A stretch of DNA of 64,000 nt from Heliocidaris tuberculata (taxonomy: Eukaryota; Echinodermata; Echinoidea; Camarodonta; Echinometridae): NCBI GenBank assembly GCA_025618425.1, contig CM046838.1:11755550-11819549 (forward strand), written 5' to 3'. The notes below the pieces were generated by a model, which saw nothing but the letters and a program-made list of their open reading frames with translations, was not told the origin of the DNA and made no database searches. The translations under genes were made by a program, and so were the position numbers. Shown one piece after another: positions 56,640 to 64,000 of this stretch (its first letter is position 1; each line of letters starts with the position of its first letter).

Positions 56640-57986
56640 ATGGATATTCATGAAAACATCAGTTGTCCTGATGGAACGTCGAATACTTCGGGAAATATGT
56701 CGGAAGGTGTAACTGAAGATATGCATGAACTCAACTTCGGTGTGACGTTCATCATCTTATTGATTCTGTCTGGTCTAACGGTCTTTACAAACGCGCTTAT
56801 TCTGGCAGCCTTCTACTTTGAGAAGAAACTACGAACTTACAACAACTACTATATCTTCAACATTACCATTGCCGACCTTCTTGTTGGCATAGTGTGTATG
56901 CCACTTCGCGTGACAATTCACCTCAATAACGGGTGGCACTTCGGTGAAGTGTCTAGCATTTTGTTCATAGGATTTCAGAACTCTATTCTGAGTGTATCTG
57001 TATATGGTTTGGTCGTCATTTGCTTGGATCGTTACATAGCCACGTTCTATCCCATCAAGCATTTCCAACGGAAAAGTTTCCGCAAGGCCACGGTTTTGAA
57101 TATCTTTACATGGATTCTGTCATTCGGGTCATGGATGATGGTAACTTGTGCTTGGACCCTATTGATGCCAAATGACGGCAAATTACAATCGGGATTTTTA
57201 AGACCGAACTACACTCTCACTAAAACGGCTGGCGTAATTGTGATGTTCTTCAGATTCGTGTTACCTTTTCTCCTCATTACTGGGTTTTATCTACGTATTT
57301 ACTTCCGGGTGAAATATGTTTACAGTAAGCGTACCGCTTCCCACCTAAAGATGGATAATTTGGAGAAAAAAGGAAAAGGTCCACGGAAGCAGGAAATTAA
57401 CAGTCGCTCAGTTGTTCAAAGACATGACATGGATGTTTTTGATGGACCTTCTCAATACAGAGGCAAGCAAAACGATGCACTGTCGACTGCTACAGAAGAA
57501 GCAGTTACGATGTCAAGCGTGTCATTGAATGTCACAAAGTGCTCTCCAACATATACTGTCACGGCAAAGGAAAACGGTTCCCGAACCGATGAATCAGGGT
57601 CGGCAAATACCAAGTTAACGAGCAAAATCGAAAATCATTCAGTGGAAGCAAGTAGGCCTACATGTACAGGTCCTTTGACACTCAGACAAAGCATGTCCAT
57701 GAGGCCCAAGACAAAATCTACTAGTGAGAGCAGAAAAGCAATGCGAACCTTAACTTTCGTAGTCATTGCCTTCGTAGTGACCTGGCTGCCGAATACTGCA
57801 GTGGTCATGATATATTCTATTTCTGCTGATCTCTATGAAGCCATAACAGGTGAAGTGAATCTAAGAGAGGTGACACGGTGGATATCATACAGCAACAGCT
57901 TGGTTAACCCTGTGGCCTATGCCATGGCTCAGCCTCTCATTCGGGAAACTATTGTAAAGATTCTATGCTGCAGACGCTCTGAATAA
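56640..57986 (+). CDS. intact intronless rhodopsin-family GPCR, aminergic/muscarinic-like orphan
   Basis: Predicted 448-residue seven-helix receptor. I start at the second in-frame ATG because MDIHENISCPDGTSNTSGNM gives a normal extracellular N-terminus with three N-glycosylation sites (N6, N15, N19) and lies just after a splice-acceptor-like site; 36 residues upstream look untranslated. TM1 ~34-58 (N51), TM2 ~70-94 (D79), TM3 ~105-130 ending DRY (130-132), TM4 ~150-175 (W158), TM5 ~195-222 (P209, Y217), a ~140-residue intracellular loop 3 rich in Ser/Thr/Lys, TM6 ~366-393 with F378 and TWLP (381-384), TM7 ~404-432 with W414, Y417 and NPVAY (423-427), then a CC (443-444) palmitoylation-type site. 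W7.40/Y7.43 and the long loop resemble muscarinic/histamine receptors. Position 3.32 is Q113, not Asp, and 3.25 is S106, not Cys, with no Cys in the second extracellular loop. The ligand is therefore unknown. Confidence 0.93.
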   Translation: MDIHENISCPDGTSNTSGNMSEGVTEDMHELNFGVTFIILLILSGLTVFTNALILAAFYFEKKLRTYNNYYIFNITIADLLVGIVCMPLRVTIHLNNGWHFGEVSSILFIGFQNSILSVSVYGLVVICLDRYIATFYPIKHFQRKSFRKATVLNIFTWILSFGSWMMVTCAWTLLMPNDGKLQSGFLRPNYTLTKTAGVIVMFFRFVLPFLLITGFYLRIYFRVKYVYSKRTASHLKMDNLEKKGKGPRKQEINSRSVVQRHDMDVFDGPSQYRGKQNDALSTATEEAVTMSSVSLNVTKCSPTYTVTAKENGSRTDESGSANTKLTSKIENHSVEASRPTCTGPLTLRQSMSMRPKTKSTSESRKAMRTLTFVVIAFVVTWLPNTAVVMIYSISADLYEAITGEVNLREVTRWISYSNSLVNPVAYAMAQPLIRETIVKILCCRRSE

Positions 57987-58620
57987 GCCAACGAAATGCC
58001 GACATGGGTTAATTCATGAACCTCACTATACCACTGTTGTATGCTTATGATGGTGTTCTAGGTAACTGAACAATTATGAAAGAATACGCGTTTAATGTTA
58101 ACTTTTTGTAGAATAACATACATGTACTTGTATACGGTATTCATTTCTTATCTAGCCAAGTTTGGCCTCGTCAGAGATTGAAACACACTTTCCAGAGGTC
58201 CGTGTTTTATTACAGAGAAAAGATGCTATACCAAATAATACGTGTATACGGATTGGATTGGAAAACATTGTCCTATTATACTCAAAATTGTACAGAGCAA
58301 GTTGTCAAAATCAATGGAAGAAAATAAATGTTAATATGAATTGAATTGAATTGAATGAAAGAAGAATACGTTAAATTTGTATTTAAGTTTGTAGCATTTT
58401 CATTAGGTAATATTTATGATGACAATAACATATTCTAACTGTAGCAATATGAGTAGTACATTAGGAAATAACTATATCATTAAATATTTTTAAATAAAAA
58501 CTAAAAGCACATATCTTCATTTAATTGTTTATGCATGTAGTAGTAGTTTTAAGCATATCAGGACCTCTACAGCACAGTAGAATATATTCATATAGTTTCT
58601 ACGCTTTATAAATATGTATT
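57987..58620. other. GPCR 3' flank
   Basis: AT-rich. It contains an AATAAA and a GAATTGAATTGAATTGAAT repeat near 58340-58356, which may be the 3' tail of a CR1/L2-like retroelement. Confidence 0.5.
58323..58328 (+). terminator. candidate polyadenylation signal
   Basis: AATAAA 337 nt after the GPCR stop. It may belong to an inserted retroelement tail rather than to the gene. Confidence 0.35.
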
Positions 58621-58629
58621 TATTTGTTT

Positions 58630-58850
58630 GTTTAGTAGAAATGGTATTATTAGTAGTAGCAGTAGTAGTAGTAATGATGATGATTACATTAACAACATCA
58701 ACAATAATAATAATAATAATTACAATAATAATAATAAAAATAATGATACTACTACTACTACTAATAATAATAATAATGATAATAATAACAAATAACAAAT
58801 AAAAAGAAGAATAATAATAATGAAAATAATAATAATAATAACAGTAAGAG
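58630..58850. repeat. compound trinucleotide microsatellite
   Basis: AGTAGTAGCAGTAGTAGTAG, then AATAATAAT and ACTACTACT runs, then AATAATAAT again to ~58840. Open frames on both strands are repeat artefacts. Confidence 0.95.
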
Positions 58851-59640
58851 CTACTCTGCCCATATACATACTACAAAATATAAATATTCACTATTACCCT
58901 GGCTTTACCCAAGTAGCCTCAGGCGCTGAAAGCATTCAAGGAAGGACGTCCTAAGCAGGGATCCATAATTTACTGCACCTGATAGTCAATATTCGAACAT
59001 TTTTATAAATATCATTAAACCTTTAATTATATCATTTTCTGCCTTGGATGGAAATCAATCAATCACGAAACGTGACACAGGGTAACTGCTTTCACTAAAA
59101 ACCAATGTACTAAGATGCGGAGCGGTTTGATGAATTATATACACTTCATAATCAAGATGAAGTGAAATGAAATAAATTCTACTTTCGTGAAATGACAGCC
59201 ATTCACAGCTGATATCTTTGTCAAGGTACGCTTGCACGCACGTCTAGGTCTTAATCAATTAGCACATCTTTTCATGTTGGGAACAGGAGACAATTATAAG
59301 ATCGGGTGAAGACCTTAGACCGCATAAAATGAATACCTGTATAAAAATGCCTACCCATAGTCTAAAAAAATGTTTAAGTGTTAGTGTTTCTGTTGATTCC
59401 TAGCTGTTAGCTAATGCTAAGTTCTTGCCTTTAATCATCAAAATAAATGAAATATGAATAAAAGAAATTTTGTAACAATGGTTTGCCCCCACCCCCTTCA
59501 GTGACCCCACTTCGAACCTATGACCCCCCTCCCCCTCCCTCCCTCCCCGGTCTTCGCAGAGGAGCGATGCCCCAACATGCGTACATTCCATTCCTTAGTG
59601 AAGAAATCCTGGCTTCACCACTGCCTCAATATTGTTATTC
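58851..59640. other. intergenic, no gene seen
   Basis: A C-rich stretch at ~59485-59548 ends near AATCCTGGCTTCACCACTGC (~59606), which resembles a decayed hAT-like end. Nothing else recognised. Confidence 0.4.
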
Positions 59641-60135
59641 ATAATTGTTGAGTTATATCAAGTGAATGTAATAAGCTATTTATTGCCATCTCGACACGCA
59701 ATGCCTGTCAATGACGGACATTGCCGTGAGGAAGAGAAAGGCTTGTCTATTGGTTGCAAAATGATTGTCATTACCGGCATGAGACGCAGTACGATTTCCA
59801 GACTTTAAAAATTTCTCCAGCGGATATTTGCACTGTATTGTCGATGACGGTCGCGTGCAGTCAAATCCCAACCAATTAGAAAATGCCATGTACCAAATTA
59901 TCTAATTGGTCTCATCCATGTAATTTTGAAGCCATGAAATTCTCGACATTAGAAATATGTATGAGGTTGACCTCCACTTAGATAGTCCTCTGATTATCCA
60001 AGCTGAGGTCAACATCACTGTTGAGATCATGGGATGTGGGTGTGTGAAAGCGGAGAGGGGGCGTGTGTTTGTGCGAATCAGCAATCCTTATATTCATTAT
60101 AATCAAATATACCTTGCACTGAGAGGCTCAAGATG

Positions 60136-60222
60136 AAATTATGGATTCTCTGAGGTAACTGGCATAGCACTATTTTCTGAGGGGCGCAGTAACTATGCCA
60201 GTCACCGAAGAATCCATAATTT
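60136..60222. repeat. compact hairpin with ~30-bp arms
   Basis: AAATTATGGATTCTCTGAGG...CTGGCATAG (60136-60167) pairs with CTATGCCAGTCACCGAAGAA...AATTT (60193-60222) around a ~25-nt loop, with a small bulge. The size resembles a precursor hairpin; it may also be a MITE remnant. CACTGAGAGGCTC occurs on both sides (60117 and 60339). Confidence 0.7.
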
Positions 60223-61739
60223 TAGTTGGTGCCTCGAAAAGAGTGCATGGTATATTTGATTTATATCCTACAAGAGTAAGCCTAGATAGATATAAAATAA
60301 AAACTAAATGTAGAATCAGAGTAGACCTACATACATGTACACTGAGAGGCTCGTCACGCACAAACATTATCGCGATACATTGCCGAAATATCGAGTATAA
60401 CAAAAAAGTGATGTCAAAATATCGGTGTAGCGAAAAATATACGGAGGTCTGATGTCACGCGATATCCATTTTTCTTCATGGTGAAAGTATTTTATGTCAC
60501 GTGAGACATTCCTGGCCAATCCTTGCACAAGATTTTTATGATGTAGGATATAATACCTTATAAACAAAATTCAATTTATATTCAATTTAAAAACCGTTCC
60601 ATCATTTTCGAGTTTTGCCTGTTTTAAATGCTTTTACTGGTTGAATTATCACTTTGCTATAATAATTTTTACAAAAGGAAAAAAAAATGACTGTCCTAAA
60701 TTATTAAAAAAATAAAATGACGAAAGAATGAATAAGATATTGTCAATTGAAATAGGCCTATTAATGTAATGACTATATTTCTTAAAGAAACAGCTGTTTC
60801 AGAATCATTACAAAATTGTTGGATTATTGGAAACATAACAATTTTGCTGTCTTCAGGAAGATATTAAACTACCCTTTCATAGTCAGTGGACAGGAACTTG
60901 TAATCTGGACGTAATTTATAATTTAGTGCTTTTTCTCAATTTCTTACTTACATTTTCACTCTCTTCCCCATCTTTTTTTGATGGAGGCGGGGGCTTTCTC
61001 TCCGACTTACGTCTGTTTACTGTCATATTCTTTCTTTTTTTCATAACATCAAATACCTCAATATGGGACAAATTATTTTACGGGTAAAGAAATTTGTCGA
61101 TTGTTATCTCTAACTCCCCAGTACTGAACTGGGAAACATGGAAAGTGTAAAAACTCATTTCCCGCAAATCAATATAGCAAAGACCAATGATGAATTCTAT
61201 ATAGGTTAATAATGTTGAGATGAACCGCAGGTACTATAAAATATCGCCGCCAGAACAGGCTGACGCGAGTATCTGTATCGTGTTTATTATAGGGTACACC
61301 AGGGTACACCCACCTATTCGTGACGCCCAACAAACAAACGAAAGCAAATGGTGTTCAAGCAAAGTGCGAAGTGAGCAAAACAACCCAAGGAAAGATCTCG
61401 GAAAATGGTTGTTTTGAACAAATATTGAATGAAATCTTGCGCGGATACGAAAATCGACGATAGTGTTACTTTTATATGAAGAATGCATTAAAATGTGTAA
61501 CGTCCCCATCCTTCATCTTTCACCTCTCTCTGTCCCTGTCTCTCTTTCTTCTCTCCTACTGAAGTCATCACCTGTTATTATTTCCAATATAATTATTTGT
61601 ACACATACCAGTGTCACAATTATTTTGTTTTGTAGTGTAAGGGGGGGGGGGTGGGATAGTGTAAAGTTTATATATTTATTTCCATAAACTCAGAGCATTG
61701 GTAAGTATTTTTTTCTCACAAAGGGGTCTATGAAATACA

Positions 61740-61985
61740 AGCTGTGCTTTTTAATAGACTCCTCCACTTTTGTTTCTTTACTATGCCTAATATCACCGAA
61801 ATTATGATACTATAATTGTTTATTATATGTAATTACTGTACTTAATATTTTAAATTTTTCCATTTATGTAAACATTTCTTATCGTAATTTTGTTTGATAT
61901 TATGTTTCACCAATTTGTATATATGTAAAACACTGAAATACATCATGTGGAAATAAAAGAAACCTTGAACCTTGAACCTAAGGTA
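61740..61985 (+). mobile_element. LINE 3' end remnant (CR1/L2-like)
   Basis: Ends ATGTGGAAATAAAAGAAACC followed by TTGAACCTTGAACCT, a short-repeat tail typical of CR1/L2-type 3' ends, with an AATAAA just before. No coding part remains. Confidence 0.55.
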
Positions 61986-62844
61986 CAGATTTATGTGCTA
62001 GCGCTGTTCTATATCAAATAGCAAATATGCAGGTGTACTGCACATTCCATAATCAATAAAATAATCAGTACAAATGGGTCATCATTGTTAAGGGGAATAA
62101 ACTTGTATATTAATGATACTGAATTAAAATATGATGATAGTAACAAAGGTGATATCAACGCTCAAACATAAATTGCAGAACTTTTGTTTTCAGTGGTTTA
62201 GATGGAAAAGCGACAGCGTTCATGTATCTGGATCTGGATCTGGATGTATGATGCAGGGCCCTGTACTGGGCATAAACACATTGGTTGAGAGAGGGCGTAG
62301 GGGTGCTTAGAAGGCACTGTCAGTGGTGGTTCCACTCGATGATGGTAGATGGAAAGTAAGAGTGCCTGTATTGTTCAGTTTGTGCTCTGATGGGGGTTGT
62401 AGTACTTGCTGTTGTTTGTCACTTGTCTATCTATGATATTTGAAGTATCACAGTTTTTTTTTTTTTGTTTGTTTGTTTGTTTGTTGTTGTTTTTTTTTTG
62501 CACGGGATACGGCGTTTTGATTTTTTGGGGTTGAGCAAAGTTTTGAATTGGGAAAGTTGGCACCAGCCACCCGACCACTTTGAAGAGGGTGAGTTTGAGG
62601 TTTCTTCTTCGTTCTTTCAGGATTGGAAGATGGAGCTCGGTGAGCTCGTTGGTAATGAATTCCTCTTCCCTGGACACGTAGTTACCGGTAATGTATTCTT
62701 TACTGATTTTGACCTTAAACGTTATCATGGTAATAACTTGATAATGAATCCTTTCAGTTTTGACCTTACATTCAATTAAAATAATCTTTGCTGTGCCTGT
62801 TTTTCAAACATCCAACCATACCAACCGTTGATAATAGGGGGTAA

Positions 62845-63085
62845 TGAATAGCTAGTCATAAGGACCGCTATTCATAGGGACCACTTATTCATAACCGTTA
62901 TCCATAACGCGTGAATAAATGAATAGCGGTTTTGTACGAATAGCGATCCTTCTGAACAGCGAGCAAACCATAAAATTACCTCGCTATTCATAAGGACATC
63001 CATTCATAAAAGGACCACTATTCGTAACTACTCATAAGGACCGCTATTCATAACGCATGTTAAATGAATGGCGGTTCTTATGAAT
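62845..63085. repeat. degenerate minisatellite in both orientations, CTATTCATAAGGACC word
   Basis: Words such as GGACCGCTATTCATA (62862, 63037) and their inverses (TGAATAGCGGTTTT, CTTATGAATAGCGAGCGGACC minus ends) alternate within 240 bp, giving many possible short hairpins. Confidence 0.8.
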
Positions 63086-63259
63086 AGCGAGCGGACCCCG
63101 ATCGGTCGCTCTAACAAGTCAAGGCATTGATTAACTTTGCCCAGGATTGAAAAAAAAAAATCACTGTTCCAGCTAATGCTGTAATCATAATTGCAAACCT
63201 TTAGCTCAGACAGGAATCGCCTGAGTTTTATAAGCTGATCGGTCGTTTATATATCAAGA

Positions 63260-63600
63260 TATTTACGATTGAACATTGATGTCGGGATAGAGTACCACCG
63301 AACTCTAAAGAACTCTTACAGTTGGCATACCTCGCTCCATCACAGAATACCGTATGGGCTGGAAACCCGCTCTGAAATCGCCAAGCGCTGGTGCTTGGTT
63401 TTTGTGACTGCAGCGCAGCGAAGAAGCCGAGCGACTTGCGCTAGCGATTGATCGTGATTTTCTCTTTTTTAGGATAGTAAACGGGTTCCATTTTCTCTCA
63501 TACTTTCACATATCCTTAATTATATATGTAGTTAGAGGACTGCACACAATTCACTGGCATTTGAGCTGATTTTACAATTTTTCACAAAGTTAATCAATCA
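63260..63600. other. unassigned sequence
   Basis: A 60-codon plus-strand frame at 63269-63451 has no recognisable features; the surrounding sequence contains GCAGCGCAGCGAAGAAGCCG. I do not call a gene. Confidence 0.4.
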
Positions 63601-63816
63601 CTTTAATATAATTACGTCATCACTGAAAAGGGCCGAGGAGCGACAGCGTTTCGAAATTATGGTTGATTTTGAACCCTGGACATGATGGATGCAACCTTTG
63701 TTGTGCTGCATCCAGCGATTTGATATCATGAGATATAACATTTTGAAAATGCTATCACCTGCTGGTCTTTTTAAATGCTGATTTAAAATTTTGGTTTTAG
63801 AGTGTAGCCTCATCAG

Positions 63817-64000
63817 TGGCGTATCTAGGGATTATGGCACCCGGGGCAAACAATGAATTCCCCCCCCCCCCCACACCTCTCCGAACTGAACAACGTTCTT
63901 GCAAAAGCGAGGGAGCAAAGCGACCGAGCGGTACATTTTTAATTTTTGTTTGTTGCATTTTTAACCCCTCAAAACGAAATTTCTGATGCATTTTACCCAG
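63817..64000. mobile_element. left end of a hAT-like element, truncated by window end
   Basis: CAGTGGCGTATCTAGGGATT followed by a C-run and GCGAGGGAGCAAAGCGACCG, resembling the elements at 29769 and 18842. The right end lies outside the window. Confidence 0.65.

Larger units (their letters stand above)
59640..63813. repeat. GPCR 5'-flank block, second diverged copy
   Basis: Collinear with 54400-56510 but expanded by insertions to ~4.2 kb. Its right end (TTTAAAATTTTGGTTTTAGA, then GTGTAGCCTCATC) corresponds to the sequence ~145 bp before the GPCR start codon. A transposon end then begins at 63817. Confidence 0.85.

Noticed and set aside
60195..60567. Frames of 66-85 codons near 60.2-60.6 kb
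   Set aside because: They cross a hairpin and lie in a decayed duplicated flank; no homology recognised.

Overview
This is a non-coding-rich eukaryotic window. It holds one intact intronless gene, one broken paralogue of that gene, several LINE remnants, at least three satellite families and about a dozen short terminal-inverted-repeat (TIR) transposons. The LINE types, the CGGATCCAGG-type hAT-like elements with long G/C runs, the many di- and trinucleotide microsatellites and a lineage-specific rhodopsin-type GPCR cluster suggest a marine deuterostome, most likely an echinoderm such as a sea urchin. That assignment is inference, not a sequence match.

Layout. 1-8325 is one ~206-bp satellite array of about 40 units. 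8.7-10.1 kb holds a ~485-bp TIR element, a diverged duplication and a long fold-back. 10.68-14.4 kb is a minus-strand, RNase H-bearing LINE of the I/Jockey group with ORF1 and endonuclease but no reverse transcriptase domain; its ORF1 is split by a hAT-like insertion. Then come a ~230-bp satellite (14.6-16.8 kb) and a ~190-bp satellite (17.1-17.9 kb), cut by a gap of exactly 500 N. After the gap the same LINE/satellite block starts again (18.417-24.04 kb) at near identity. The end of the left contig matches the right contig and the start of the right contig matches the left one. This is the pattern expected of two haplotypes joined end to end, so the 'duplication' may be an assembly artefact. 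The two copies differ by a 479-bp hAT-like insertion with a perfect 8-bp target-site duplication.

24-33 kb is a patchwork of short DNA transposons, a lone 230-bp satellite unit, a GC-rich block, diverged exon-like repeats, a 588-bp tandem triplication and a Harbinger-like MITE. 33.6-37.2 kb is a degenerate 'CATTTGGTCTA' minisatellite split by a 5'-truncated L2/CR1-like LINE with an open RT C-terminal ORF. The minisatellite recurs in opposite orientation at 42.1-42.6 kb. 40.0-41.5 kb is an AACGTT-rich TIR element. 43.8-45.2 kb carries the 230-bp satellite again, inverted.

49.3-50.6 kb is a GPCR pseudogene, interrupted by a hAT-like element. 56.640-57.986 kb is an intact 448-residue rhodopsin-family GPCR resembling aminergic/muscarinic receptors in TM7, but lacking Asp3.32 and the TM3 disulfide cysteine. 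The 5' flank of this gene (54.4-56.5 kb) recurs in diverged form at 59.6-63.8 kb, so a further paralogue is predicted just past the window end. The genes do not form a pathway: this is a small local GPCR family expanding by segmental duplication in a repeat-dense region.
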